From: Marinomonas sp. MED121
GTDB taxonomy: Bacteria; Pseudomonadota; Gammaproteobacteria; Pseudomonadales; Marinomonadaceae
DNA length: 64,000 nucleotides
Assembly (NCBI RefSeq): GCF_000153025.1
Contig: NZ_CH672431.1
Location: 638,868-702,867, forward strand
Reading direction: 5' to 3'
The notes under the pieces are model-generated. The model saw only the letters and a list, made by a program, of their open reading frames with translations, had not been told where the DNA came from and ran no database searches. Made by a program: the position numbers and the translations under genes. Below, in pieces: positions 53,593 through 63,041 of the stretch. The stretch's first letter is position 1. Each line of letters opens with the position of its first letter.

Positions 53593-54849
53593 TTAGCTGA
53601 TACGGCTTTCTTTGTTATAGATAGCAGTATCTAGCTCGCCTTCACTCTTACCAACAATGGCAGAGACCATCATGTCACCACAGACATTGACGCTAGTACG
53701 TGCCATATCTAGGATACGGTCGATACCTGCAACAATGGCTAGGCCTTCGATAGGTAAACCAACAGTGGTTAAAACAAGCGATAACATGATCAAACCAGCA
53801 CCTGGTACACCCGCGGTACCGATAGAGGCTAAGGTTGATGTCATTATGATAAGTAGGTAATCAGAGGTCGTTAAATCAATACCGAATGCTTGGGCAATGA
53901 AGAGGGCACATACACCTTGATAAAGGGCAGTACCATCCATATTGATGGTTGCGCCAAGTGGCAGAACAAAACTCGAAATGCCTTTAGACACACCAAGCTC
54001 TTCACGAGCAGCCTTGATAGTTGCTGGCAAGGTACCTGAGCTACTTGTTGTGGTAAAAGCAACGGCCGCAGGGTTAAGCACCCCTTTTAAGTAACGTACT
54101 GGGCTTAGGCCACCGATAGTAGTGATGATGCCTGAGTACACGACCACAACATGCAAAATACAGCCAATGTAAACCAGTGCAACTAGCTTGATTAGAGGCA
54201 ATAAAATCTCAAGACCATATTTACCTGCAACCCATGCCATAAGACCGAATACACCGTATGGCGCTAGTTTCATAACCATTTCGGTAAGCTTGTACATAGC
54301 TTCCGCTAGGCTATCGAATACGGCAATCGCTGGCTTAGCTTTCTCGCCCACTAATGTCAGAGCAATACCTAAACCAATCGCAAAAGCGATAATCTGCAAT
54401 ATGTTGCCAGACGCTAACGCATTAATTGGGTTTTTAGGAATGATGTTAAGTAAGGTTTGCACTAATGGCGGTGCATCTTTACCTGTCGCAGCACCCGCTT
54501 CAACAGCCATATTAAGGCCTGCACCAGGCATGAAGACGGCGGCTAGTGTTAAACCTATGGTAATAGCAACGGCTGTTGTACCTAGGTAAAGGGCAACAGA
54601 CTTCATACCAATACGGCCCATTTTGCGCGTGTCTTCTAATGAAGTCACACCAACAACCAATGAACAGAAGATTAATGGCACAATCAACATTTTGATGGCA
54701 TTAATGAAGAGGGTACCTATGGGTTTAAGTACTTCGGCGTTAGGGCCTAAGATAGCGCCAGCGATTACGCCTAGCACCATACCGATAAGAATTTTATGCC
54801 ATAGGGCTAGACCTGGCTTAGCCGGGCTTTGTGCTTGAGATATAGACAT
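53593..54849 (-). CDS. Dicarboxylate/amino acid:cation symporter (DAACS family)
   Basis: 418 residues, eight transmembrane helices plus two re-entrant loops. Family hallmarks: serine-rich motif TTSSSGTLPATIKAA in hairpin 1, LPLGATINMDGTALYQG in TM7 (NMDGT binds Na+/substrate), ASIGTAGVPGAG in hairpin 2 and DRILDMARTSVNVCGD in TM8, where the arginine favours acidic amino acids or dicarboxylates. Gene order after aspA points to aspartate/glutamate uptake. Only 63 nt from the aspA stop, likely cotranscribed from its sigma-54 promoter. Confidence 0.94.
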   Translation of the reverse strand: MSISQAQSPAKPGLALWHKILIGMVLGVIAGAILGPNAEVLKPIGTLFINAIKMLIVPLIFCSLVVGVTSLEDTRKMGRIGMKSVALYLGTTAVAITIGLTLAAVFMPGAGLNMAVEAGAATGKDAPPLVQTLLNIIPKNPINALASGNILQIIAFAIGLGIALTLVGEKAKPAIAVFDSLAEAMYKLTEMVMKLAPYGVFGLMAWVAGKYGLEILLPLIKLVALVYIGCILHVVVVYSGIITTIGGLSPVRYLKGVLNPAAVAFTTTSSSGTLPATIKAAREELGVSKGISSFVLPLGATINMDGTALYQGVCALFIAQAFGIDLTTSDYLLIIMTSTLASIGTAGVPGAGLIMLSLVLTTVGLPIEGLAIVAGIDRILDMARTSVNVCGDMMVSAIVGKSEGELDTAIYNKESRIS

Positions 54850-54912
54850 GTGATTACCTTTTTATAATTAGATTTACGCCTTTTAATAGGCTCGGTCTTA
54901 TTTAAGTTATTG

Positions 54913-56358
54913 TTATATTTGGTTTTGAGAGGCTTGTGCTTCCCTATGTTTAGGCTTAACCATGTTCTGTGGTTGTAAGCAGGTTTTAAGCTCTTTTTCA
55001 TCCATGAGATTTTCTTCTAACACCAGCTCTAGCACGCTGCGACCAGTGGCTAGTGCTTGCTTAGCAACTCGGGTTGCCGTTTCGTAGCCCAGAGTTGGTG
55101 CAATGGCCGTGATAATGCCAATGCTGTTATTCACCAGTTCTTGGCATCTTTCTTCATTCGCTGTAATACCTTGGATACATAGCGTTTCTAGCATGCCCAT
55201 GGATTTCGTTAGCAGGCGAATAGACTCAAGCACCTTGTAGGCAATTAAGGGCTCCATAGCATTAAGTTGAAGCTGGCCAGCTTCTGCGGCGAAGGTAATG
55301 GCAAGGTCATTGCCGATAACTTGGTAGGCCACCTGATTCATGGCTTCTGGAATAACGGGGTTTATTTTGCCAGGCATAATAGAGCTGCCAGGCTGAGCGG
55401 CGGGGAGCTGAATTTCGGCAAGACCGCAACGAGGACCCATGCTCAATAAACGTAGGTCGTTGGAGATCTTAGAAAGCTTCACTGCAAGGCGCTTTAACAT
55501 GCTAGAAAAAAGGACAAAGGCGCCCATGTCTGAGCTTGCTTCGATTAGATCTGTGGCAAGAATAAAATCAATGCCTGTTAGTTTGGCCAGTTCTTTTACC
55601 GCTAGAGGGGCATAATCTGAGTTCGTATTAATACCAGTACCGATTGCGGTACCACCAAGATTCACCTCTTTCAAAAGCTGTGAAAGATCAGCAATGCGTT
55701 GAATATCTTCATTTAGTGTACTGGAAAAAGACTGAAACTCTTGCCCTAAGGTCATAGGCACAGCGTCTTGTAGCTGAGTACGGCCCATCTTAATGATGTC
55801 GTTAAACTCTAGTGCTTTATTGCTAAAGGTATCGCGTAAAGACGTAAGTGCTTCAACGAGCTGACTATGCAATAAAATAATGGAGAGACGAACGGCGGTG
55901 GGATAAACATCATTGGTGGACTGGGATTGATTGATGTCATTATTTGGATGAAGATGAGTATAGTTTCCCTTCTCCTTACCCATGAGCTCAAGGCCAATGT
56001 TAGCGATCACTTCATTGGCGTTCATATTGGTAGAAGTACCAGCCCCACCCTGAATCATGTCGACCACAAAGTCTTCATGGTGATGACCTTGTATAATTTT
56101 ATTGGCGGCTGCTTCTATCGTTTGAGCTTTTTTATCTGAAAGTAGTCCAAGCTGATTATTGGTATTAGCGCAGGCCAGTTTTACATAGGCCAATGCATTC
56201 ACGAGTTCAGGAAAATGATTAATGGGAATACCTGATAAATCAAAGTTCTCACAGGCACGGCGAGTTTGAATGCCGTAGTAAGCGCTGTTAGGGACTTCAA
56301 GTTCGCCTAATAAATCTTTCTCTTTACGCATTGATTGCGTTGTCTCTGGTGTTTGCAT
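54913..56358 (-). CDS. aspA: Aspartate ammonia-lyase
   Basis: About 481 residues from ATG 56358 (MQTPETTQSMRKEKDLLGE), close to E. coli AspA (478); a TTG at 56394 adds 12. Converts L-aspartate to fumarate and ammonia. Signatures: GIQTRRACENFDLSG, VDMIQGGAGTSTNMNANEVIAN, NDINQSQSTNDVYPTA, KMGRTQLQDAVPMTLGQE, and the catalytic flexible loop GSSIMPGKINPV. A sigma-54 promoter lies about 70 nt upstream, and the sigma-54 activator/kinase pair is immediately upstream on the same strand. Confidence 0.96.
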   Translation of the reverse strand: MQTPETTQSMRKEKDLLGELEVPNSAYYGIQTRRACENFDLSGIPINHFPELVNALAYVKLACANTNNQLGLLSDKKAQTIEAAANKIIQGHHHEDFVVDMIQGGAGTSTNMNANEVIANIGLELMGKEKGNYTHLHPNNDINQSQSTNDVYPTAVRLSIILLHSQLVEALTSLRDTFSNKALEFNDIIKMGRTQLQDAVPMTLGQEFQSFSSTLNEDIQRIADLSQLLKEVNLGGTAIGTGINTNSDYAPLAVKELAKLTGIDFILATDLIEASSDMGAFVLFSSMLKRLAVKLSKISNDLRLLSMGPRCGLAEIQLPAAQPGSSIMPGKINPVIPEAMNQVAYQVIGNDLAITFAAEAGQLQLNAMEPLIAYKVLESIRLLTKSMGMLETLCIQGITANEERCQELVNNSIGIITAIAPTLGYETATRVAKQALATGRSVLELVLEENLMDEKELKTCLQPQNMVKPKHREAQASQNQI

Positions 56359-56429
56359 CTTGTTCTCATTGATAGCATGACTATTTGCGATCAAACCAAG
56401 GGTTTCTTTGTTTGATTAGTGAACTAGAT

Positions 56430-56445
56430 TGCAATTCGAGGGCCA
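56430..56445 (-). promoter_or_regulatory. Sigma-54 promoter of aspA
   Basis: Minus strand reads TGGCCCTCGAATTGCA, matching TGGCACG-N4-TTGCW with the invariant GG and GC at the exact 10-bp spacing; the mismatches are at consensus positions 5 and 7. It lies 72 nt upstream of the aspA ATG, oriented toward it. The neighbouring gene encodes a sigma-54 activator. Confidence 0.82.
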
Positions 56446-56624
56446 ATTTTTAAACTGCTTTAACTTATTGAAAATAAAGAGGAAAAAATAATCTAAGAAA
56501 ATGAAGGGGTATAACTGGAGGAATAAGTTTTTAGGGAATATTTTAAAAATTTATATTTTTCAATGGGTTAGAGGCTTTTCCTAGGTTATAGAAATAACCT
56601 AGGTTATAGGGGGTTAATAAGGCG

Positions 56625-58052
56625 CTAATCAGCGGTATTATTTGCCTTTTTAATGCGTTTGCTTAGTGCGGGTTGCGAAATACCTATTAAACGAGAGGCA
56701 ATGGATTGATTGCCTTTTGCTCTTTGCATCGCTTCATCAATTAATAAGTCTCCAACCTCGGTAAGAGAAGGCAAGCTTTGCTCTGGATTAAAACTGATAC
56801 AAGTTTGTTCTTCTGTATCATCTGACCATGCTTGCGATAAATCCTTAGGGCTGATGAGTTCTTTAAAAGAGTCCATCGATAACATCTTGCTGCGATGTAA
56901 CCCCATAGCTTTAAAAGCCAGCGCTCTTAATTCACGTACATTGCCAGGAAAGGCATAATTAGATAATAAAACAGGCAGCTCTTTTGGAATTGCTGGTTTG
57001 GTTTTATTGAGTTCGGTTGCTGCTTCTTCTAAAAAAAGGTCCAATAAAATCGCAATATCCCCATGGCGTTGGCGCAAAGGTGGAATGCTGACTTGGTGGG
57101 TTTGCAAACGATAGTAGAGGTCTTTCCTAAATTCACCTGCTTCTTGTTTTTGCGTTAAATCCTGATGCGTTGCAACGACAACTCGTGCATTGAGGCGTTT
57201 AGGGTGGTCGCTACCTAATGGATAGTATTCACCTTCTTGTAATAGGCGCAGTAACTTCACCTGAGACATCAGGCTTAGATCTCCTATTTCGTCTAAAAAT
57301 AAAGTGCCGCCATTAGCTTGCTCTATCATGCCCGCTCGGGCTTTTTCTGCACCTGAGAAAGCCCCGCGACTATGTCCAAACAAGGTGTCAGAGAACATGT
57401 TGTCGTCTAACCCTGCAACGTTAACACTGATGATAGGGCCAGACTTATTGCTTAGTTTGTGAATAGCTTGGGCGATAAGCTCTTTACCTACACCACTTTC
57501 ACCATTGATCATGATAGGTTGATTACTGGCTGCAATGGCTTCTAAGTATTGGAAAATAGAGCGCATATTCTTATCTTGAGTCAAGATAGTCTCGAAGACT
57601 TCTGGGTGTTCTAAGGTGTCATTAAAAAATCGAGAACGTAGGCTATGATTCTCAAAGCGCATTTCTATGGTTCGAATGGTGCGCTTGATACCTTCAATCA
57701 AATGATTCTCGTCAGTGGTTTTAACAAAATAATCTAACGCACCTAATCGAATGCATTGCATTGCGATTTCAATTTGGTTCATGCCGCTAATGATAATGAC
57801 GCTGACATTGGGATGAGACTCTAATATTTGCTCTAATAATGACATTCCCATTACGTTGGGCATATTTAAATCTAGCAGTACAAGTTCGATTGGGTGCTGC
57901 TCTAGCATGCTAAGCACCTTGCGACTGTCATTACACTGGTAAAGGTGATTAATGCCACCGCGACGTTTAAGTGTCATGGATAAGCTACGTAAGAAGGAGT
58001 CCTCATCATCGACCAATAAAATGCCAAAGTTTGGGTAAATATTATTACTCAT
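56625..58052 (-). CDS. Sigma-54-dependent response regulator (DctD/NtrC type)
   Basis: 475 residues. Receiver domain (1-125) with phospho-acceptor D61 (LLDLNMP); AAA+ domain with Walker A GESGVGKE (184-191), Walker B GTLFLDEIGD, and the sigma-54-contacting loop as GAFSGA (230-235) in place of GAFTGA; C-terminal Fis-type helix-turn-helix (GNQSIASRLIGISQPALSKRIKK). Overlaps the sensor kinase by 4 nt. Its expected target is the sigma-54 promoter of aspA-symporter 180 nt downstream. The Thr-to-Ser change is conservative and occurs in some functional activators. Confidence 0.95.
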   Translation of the reverse strand: MSNNIYPNFGILLVDDEDSFLRSLSMTLKRRGGINHLYQCNDSRKVLSMLEQHPIELVLLDLNMPNVMGMSLLEQILESHPNVSVIIISGMNQIEIAMQCIRLGALDYFVKTTDENHLIEGIKRTIRTIEMRFENHSLRSRFFNDTLEHPEVFETILTQDKNMRSIFQYLEAIAASNQPIMINGESGVGKELIAQAIHKLSNKSGPIISVNVAGLDDNMFSDTLFGHSRGAFSGAEKARAGMIEQANGGTLFLDEIGDLSLMSQVKLLRLLQEGEYYPLGSDHPKRLNARVVVATHQDLTQKQEAGEFRKDLYYRLQTHQVSIPPLRQRHGDIAILLDLFLEEAATELNKTKPAIPKELPVLLSNYAFPGNVRELRALAFKAMGLHRSKMLSMDSFKELISPKDLSQAWSDDTEEQTCISFNPEQSLPSLTEVGDLLIDEAMQRAKGNQSIASRLIGISQPALSKRIKKANNTAD

Positions 58053-59773
58053 GCATGTGCCTTCTGATTAAATATTGGAAGCGTTAAGCTCACCTTAGTA
58101 CCTTTATTTAGTTCGGACTTGAAGCTAAGTTTCCCCCCATGTTCGCTGACAATATTGGACGATATTGAAAGCCCCAGTCCTGTTCCGCCTTGATCTCTTT
58201 TAGTCGTGAAAAATGGATCTTCAAGTCGTTTTAAGTTTTCAATGGCGATACCGCAGCCCTGATCTTTAATCTCCAACACCAATTGGCCTTTTGTGCTATC
58301 CATGAAGGTGCGGATTTCAATGCTTTTATCTTTGGATGTTAATGATTGAGCGGCATTAAGAATGAGATTAATGATGACCTGTTCAATGCGCTGGGCGCTG
58401 CCTAAAAAGCTGGGAAGATTGTCTTCATATTGAATACTGATGTTATCGCTATAGTTGCGTACGGTTTGTTCAATTAAACGGTAGGAGGTTGAAACCAACT
58501 GATTAATATCCACATGTTCTGTGAGCTCGATATTTTCTTGGCGGCCAAAATCCCGTAAATCATTTACGATTCGGCTGATACGCTGGCTACCACTCATCAT
58601 GTCATTAAGCATCTTAGGTAACTCATCGCGAATGATGGAATATTCAATACCGGCCAGATAAAACTCGCCTTGGCTTTGGTAGTAGTCTTCTAAGATCTCC
58701 TCTAAATCCCGGTGTACTTCTTGAATGGTTGGGAGGTTGAGTAGCATTAAGCTACAGGGGTTATTAATTTCATGGGCAACACCAGATACTAATACCCCTA
58801 AAGAGGCCATTTTATCGGCTTGGATTAATTGCTGTTGCTGAAGTTCTACCCTTTGAGTGCGTTTAGATACTTCTCTAGAGAGCATACGGTTCCAGATTAG
58901 CGAGCCCCCTAAAAACAACAATAAAAGAGAAGAAACAATGAGGGTAAATTGGCCAATTAATTTCCAATCTGGCCCTTGGTTACTTAAGGGTCCTAGCCAT
59001 TTATCATAGATTTCTTGCTGGCGTCCGGTATTTTTTAAAATGGCCATGCCTTCACTAAATTTGGCGATCAAGTTTTCATTTTTTTGCAAGGCAGCATAGC
59101 CATACCTTTGGGTTCCGTAGGGTTGAGTAATCGATCTTAAATTAGAAAGTGCTAGCTCCTTACCTAAATAAAGGCCTGGCAAATTGGCTACCAAGGCATA
59201 ATCATTCGCGCCAGAAGCGACTAAACGCAAGGCATCTGCGTGGGTCTCAACCAGCACGAGATTGGCATTGACCTTATTCTCAACGAGGTAGTCATGCATA
59301 ATACCTTGGTCTTGCACTACCAAGTCTTGGCCATTAAAGAGGTTAAGATTACTGATCAGGGGCAGGCCTTGGCGAGTAAAAATAGATTGGGTGATTAGGG
59401 CGTGAGAGGGGGAGAATGACAAGGTCTTTGCGCGCATATCGGAATATACCATCCCCTGGAGAATATCTATCTCTTGGCGGTCTAGTTGCTGGCGAACACT
59501 GCTCCAGCTATCAAAGACAAACTCCACTTTCATCCCCATTACTTCAGCAATCGCCAACGTCAGCTCAGTGTTATAGCCATCGGGTTCTCCCTGACTATTG
59601 AGGAACTCATAGGGAGGGTAATCAAGGTCGCCACCGATACGAATGATGTCTTGATTGGCAAAGGCTGTACTTGAAAAAAGGCTTAAAAAAACCAAAAAGT
59701 AAACTTTTTGAAGCGCTTTATTAAGCAAGTTTTTTGTTCGTATTAGAGTCGATTTTGGTAAAAGTGTTAGCAT
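58049..59773 (-). CDS. Sensor histidine kinase with periplasmic amino-acid-binding-type (SBP_bac_3) domain
   Basis: 574 residues. Signal/TM region about 20-40; SBP_bac_3 sensor 43-265 (IIRIGGDLDYPPYEF, DGYNTELTLAIAEVMG, QEIDILQGMVYSDMRAKTLSFS); TM about 275-295; coiled coil with QQQQ near 312; H334 in GVAHEINNPCSLML; N-box NLILNAAQSL; DQGCGI; GGTGLGLSIS. The class matches kinases that pair with DctD/NtrC regulators. The periplasmic domain suggests direct sensing of an amino acid, probably aspartate or glutamate given aspA and the symporter. Confidence 0.95.
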   Translation of the reverse strand: MLTLLPKSTLIRTKNLLNKALQKVYFLVFLSLFSSTAFANQDIIRIGGDLDYPPYEFLNSQGEPDGYNTELTLAIAEVMGMKVEFVFDSWSSVRQQLDRQEIDILQGMVYSDMRAKTLSFSPSHALITQSIFTRQGLPLISNLNLFNGQDLVVQDQGIMHDYLVENKVNANLVLVETHADALRLVASGANDYALVANLPGLYLGKELALSNLRSITQPYGTQRYGYAALQKNENLIAKFSEGMAILKNTGRQQEIYDKWLGPLSNQGPDWKLIGQFTLIVSSLLLLFLGGSLIWNRMLSREVSKRTQRVELQQQQLIQADKMASLGVLVSGVAHEINNPCSLMLLNLPTIQEVHRDLEEILEDYYQSQGEFYLAGIEYSIIRDELPKMLNDMMSGSQRISRIVNDLRDFGRQENIELTEHVDINQLVSTSYRLIEQTVRNYSDNISIQYEDNLPSFLGSAQRIEQVIINLILNAAQSLTSKDKSIEIRTFMDSTKGQLVLEIKDQGCGIAIENLKRLEDPFFTTKRDQGGTGLGLSISSNIVSEHGGKLSFKSELNKGTKVSLTLPIFNQKAHA

Positions 59774-59929
59774 TTTTTTTCAACAAACGTTGCGGAAAGA
59801 GCTGTCATTAGAGTCATGATAGTAAGGGAATGTGAGTTATTTAAGCTAGCGCTTATTTTCTTTTTTACTGATGTTTAAGACTTTTAGGTATGGGTATAAA
59901 TAATGACAAATACGTGCAGTGTTTCTGAT

Positions 59930-60466
59930 CTAGGTGATTTCTTTAAAATAGCGAGACAATTCGTTTTTAATTTCTGACGCGGCACCTTTTGGGCTAGGGC
60001 CATGCCATGACCAAACATCAGTGTTGAAATAAAAGGTTTTATAAATCAGGCTATTAGGTTTTTCTTTTTTGAATTTTGTTAAACATAACACTGTGATGAT
60101 AGGATTGTTTTTATGCCAGAGAAGTGCTGCTTGTGAATCATAAAGTTGCCACTCTTTAATAATTTCAAACTGTTTTTTAAGCTCTTCTAATTGCCCTTGA
60201 TAATCTAACATTTTTTCATCAAATTCTGTTTCTACAATACTTGAATTGATGTCATTTTTTTCAATGTTCTCTGGTTCTTCACCTTGGGGTGTCTGTGTTT
60301 CAGTCTTGGTGTCAACGTGCTCCACATCCGTTACGACTGAATGAGTTTGCTCTTTTTTGGCGTTTGTAGGAGGTGCTAGAGGCTTATCTGTATTTTTTTT
60401 GAAGTTTTGCCTTTGAATAAAATAGAAAGCAAAAACCAAAAATAGGAAGAAGAGGAATATCCACAT
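59930..60466 (-). CDS. Membrane-anchored protein of unknown function
   Basis: 178 residues. One N-terminal transmembrane helix (MWIFLFFLFLVFAFYFI), then a charged low-complexity linker (about 20-85, rich in E, K, T, D) with a coiled-coil segment DYQGQLEELKKQFEIIKEW, and a small C-terminal domain (WHKNNPIITVLCLTKFKK...WSWHGPSPKGAASEIKNEL). Type II topology with linker in the cytoplasm or periplasm cannot be settled by eye. Not recognised; single-gene unit. Confidence 0.75.
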   Translation of the reverse strand: MWIFLFFLFLVFAFYFIQRQNFKKNTDKPLAPPTNAKKEQTHSVVTDVEHVDTKTETQTPQGEEPENIEKNDINSSIVETEFDEKMLDYQGQLEELKKQFEIIKEWQLYDSQAALLWHKNNPIITVLCLTKFKKEKPNSLIYKTFYFNTDVWSWHGPSPKGAASEIKNELSRYFKEIT

Positions 60467-60550
60467 GGTGAAAGCCCTGCCATAGATAACAAAGTACCTA
60501 CAGAGTATAGACTGACATTGGAGAACAGGGAACAGGGGTTCTAGTTCAAG

Positions 60551-62044
60551 TTAATGAAGAGGCAGAATAAGCTTGGCTTCTAAACCACCTTCTGGACGAT
60601 TAATTAAATGCACTTCCCCCCCATGGGCGCGAGCAATATTACGGGCGATACTTAAGCCAAGACCCATACCGCTTGGGTGATTGGCATGTTTAATCGTAAG
60701 GCGGGTATAGGGCTGAAATACCTTCTCCATTTTTTCGCTTGGAATACCGGGTCCTTCGTCCAAAATACGGATAGTGACTAACTCATCATCATTATCGAGC
60801 TCAACTTTAACCCTGTCACCATAGTACAAACCGTTATCAATTAAGTTGGTCAGGCAGCGTTTAATGGCCAAAGGCTTGCCAACATAGGCTTGATTCAGTT
60901 CGCCGCTTAGCTGCATGTCTCTTTGGGCTAAATGAGCACTGTTTTGCAAATCTTTGAGCATTTTTAAAATGTTAATCTCAACGCGATTTTCATGAATATC
61001 TGTTTCTTTTACGCTTTGCAGTGCACCTTTTACCAGCATATCCAGATCTTCTAAATCGCGCACCATGGCTTCACGAGTATCTTCTTCGTCCACCATTTCT
61101 GCTCTTAGGCGTAAGCGTGTAATAGGGGTTTTAAGATCGTGAGAAATAGAAGCAAAAAGACGTTCTCTATCATCTAGGTAGCGCTGAATGCGAGTTTGCA
61201 TGGCATTAAAGGCATGCGCTGTATTGCGTATCTCTTCACTGCCCACCTCTTCTACCGGTTGGTAATCTCCTTGGCCAAAGGATTCTGCGGCTCGTGCAAG
61301 CTTAGCTAAAGGTTTAGTGACACGACGAATAATTAAAAAACTCAATAACAAAACCGTCATGATGGAAATGGCGAGAGAGAAGAGTTTATCGTTGGAAATT
61401 GGCGAACTGTCATCTAAGAAATAAGGGTCAGGCATCAAGGTGGCTAAATAAAGCCAGTCTTTTTCATTGATCGGGATTTGTATGACTAAAATAGGGGGGG
61501 TTAGGGGCTTAACCAATAAACTGTGATGGCCCCAGCGCTCAGGTAAATCGGATAAACGTGTGTGGTTATTAATGACATGTAAATCATCTGGGCTTGAAAA
61601 GGCAATTTTAGGATTAGTGATGCCTAATTGTTTTGCCAAGGTATTACGGAATTCTTCAATCACAATATTTTGTAGGGGAGACTCTTCTAACTCATTGATT
61701 AAGATCTCTTCGTTATTGACGGTTACAAAGAATCGTGTGCCTCCCATTTCTTGTAATTGGTCGATCACAATATGACGATAATTTTGCGGTAATGATGAAA
61801 AGTAGCTAATCGTTGAGGCGACTCGAAACGCCATGGGTTGTGCCACTTCTCTGACATTTTGTTCTGCATCCGCGGCTAATTGTTTGAGCCAAATGGTGGA
61901 ACTGAATAACTGAGCTGCTGTGACACCCAAGGCCAGAATAATCAAAATTTGGCCTGTTAAAGAATGATGCAAGCGTCGAATACGGTGAAGTCCATGCTTC
62001 ACCTTATTTTTAAACGGAGTGTTATTGCGCAACTGAGTTTGCAT
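60551..62044 (-). CDS. Sensor histidine kinase (EnvZ/GtrS-like)
   Basis: 497 residues. TM1 about 28-50, periplasmic domain about 52-220, TM2 about 222-242, HAMP (RRVTKPLAKLARAAESFGQG), H-box FASISHDLKTPITRL, N-box LTNLIDNGLYYG, DEGPGI and GMGLGLSIAR. Overlaps the response regulator gene by 23 nt, so the two are translationally coupled. The architecture is that of OmpR-partner kinases; a link to sugar use is suggested by the adjacent sugar kinase (inference). Confidence 0.94.
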   Translation of the reverse strand: MQTQLRNNTPFKNKVKHGLHRIRRLHHSLTGQILIILALGVTAAQLFSSTIWLKQLAADAEQNVREVAQPMAFRVASTISYFSSLPQNYRHIVIDQLQEMGGTRFFVTVNNEEILINELEESPLQNIVIEEFRNTLAKQLGITNPKIAFSSPDDLHVINNHTRLSDLPERWGHHSLLVKPLTPPILVIQIPINEKDWLYLATLMPDPYFLDDSSPISNDKLFSLAISIMTVLLLSFLIIRRVTKPLAKLARAAESFGQGDYQPVEEVGSEEIRNTAHAFNAMQTRIQRYLDDRERLFASISHDLKTPITRLRLRAEMVDEEDTREAMVRDLEDLDMLVKGALQSVKETDIHENRVEINILKMLKDLQNSAHLAQRDMQLSGELNQAYVGKPLAIKRCLTNLIDNGLYYGDRVKVELDNDDELVTIRILDEGPGIPSEKMEKVFQPYTRLTIKHANHPSGMGLGLSIARNIARAHGGEVHLINRPEGGLEAKLILPLH

Positions 62045-62816
62045 CTTGGCAATCTACATCGACAGTGAGGATGTAACCTTCACCGCGAATGGTTTTAATT
62101 AATTGAGGATGTCTTGCATCTTCATTTAAGCGCTGTCGCAAACGGCTAATGTGCACATCGATAAACCTATCTAAGGGCGCGCTATCTCTGCCACGGGTAT
62201 TTTCAGCAATATACTCACGGCTTAATACTGTGCCAGGGTTATTTAAAAATAACATAAGCAGATTATAGTCAGCACCAGAAAGAGCGCACTTGGTGCCATC
62301 TTGATGACTAAGTTCACGCGAGAGGGCATCTAGACAAAAGTCAGCAAAGCTAAAGCGACGTTGTAAAGATGGGCTGTGTTTTTGATGAGTCTCTTGTGAT
62401 TCCTGCTGACCCTCTGTGCTCACTTCTTGGCTAAGAGCAATCTGTTCAATTCGGCGAAAAATGGCTTTCATTCTGGCCAATAGCTCTCTTGGGTTAAAAG
62501 GTTTGGCTAGATAATCATCCGCGCCAATTTCTAAACCAATGATGCGATCCATTTCGTCTGAGTTTGCGGTGAGCATGATAACAGGTACAAGGGATTTCAT
62601 GCGCAGAGAGCGGCATACTGAGAAGCCGTCTTCACCGGGGAGCATGATATCTAAAATGATCAGGTCAGCGGCCGAATCCTGTTCAAAGTCTGCTAAAAAG
62701 GACTCGCCTGAATCGGCAGTACGAACATTAAATTGATGTTTTTCTAAATATGTTTTCAATAAATTGCGAATTTCTGCATCGTCATCGACGACAAATACCG
62801 TTTTAGATCGAGTCAT
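62022..62816 (-). CDS. OmpR-family response regulator
   Basis: 264 residues. Receiver domain with DDDAEIRNLL, phospho-acceptor in LIILDIMLPGEDGF and lysine in DDYLAKPFNP; a Gln/Glu-rich linker (about 130-160) longer than usual; then winged-helix DNA-binding domain with SGADYNLLMLFLNNPGTVLSREYIAE and DVHISRLRQRLNEDARHPQLIKTIRGEGY. First gene of the two-component operon and divergent from the PfkB kinase. Could regulate that kinase and perhaps gts, as GltR does in Pseudomonas (inference). Confidence 0.95.
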   Translation of the reverse strand: MTRSKTVFVVDDDAEIRNLLKTYLEKHQFNVRTADSGESFLADFEQDSAADLIILDIMLPGEDGFSVCRSLRMKSLVPVIMLTANSDEMDRIIGLEIGADDYLAKPFNPRELLARMKAIFRRIEQIALSQEVSTEGQQESQETHQKHSPSLQRRFSFADFCLDALSRELSHQDGTKCALSGADYNLLMLFLNNPGTVLSREYIAENTRGRDSAPLDRFIDVHISRLRQRLNEDARHPQLIKTIRGEGYILTVDVDCQDANSVAQ

Positions 62817-63041
62817 ACATCTCTTCTATTTATATTGATGTTCGTCTGCTTTAAAGGAGTTGCGGCATAGTGAGAGTTTAACAAGAATTGAGTGGATAAC
62901 CAATTTAGCTGTTTTTAGTGAAAACTATTAAATAAATTAGATTGATTTAAATGTATTTAGCTTACATACTTTGTTTATTCGATTAAATAATGAACAAAAT
63001 TTAGTCAGTATTAAGTTGTTAAACCTAATTGAGAGAATGCT
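62817..63041. promoter_or_regulatory. Divergent promoter region of the two-component operon and sugar kinase
   Basis: 225 bases, AT-rich. It contains ATTAAGTTGTTA near 63010, similar to the inverted form of the ACTTAAT/ACTTAGT repeats upstream of gtsA; the match is short and could be chance. Confidence 0.35.

Noticed and set aside
54188..54589. 133-codon plus-strand frame inside the symporter gene
   Set aside because: Shadow of the DAACS symporter on the other strand.
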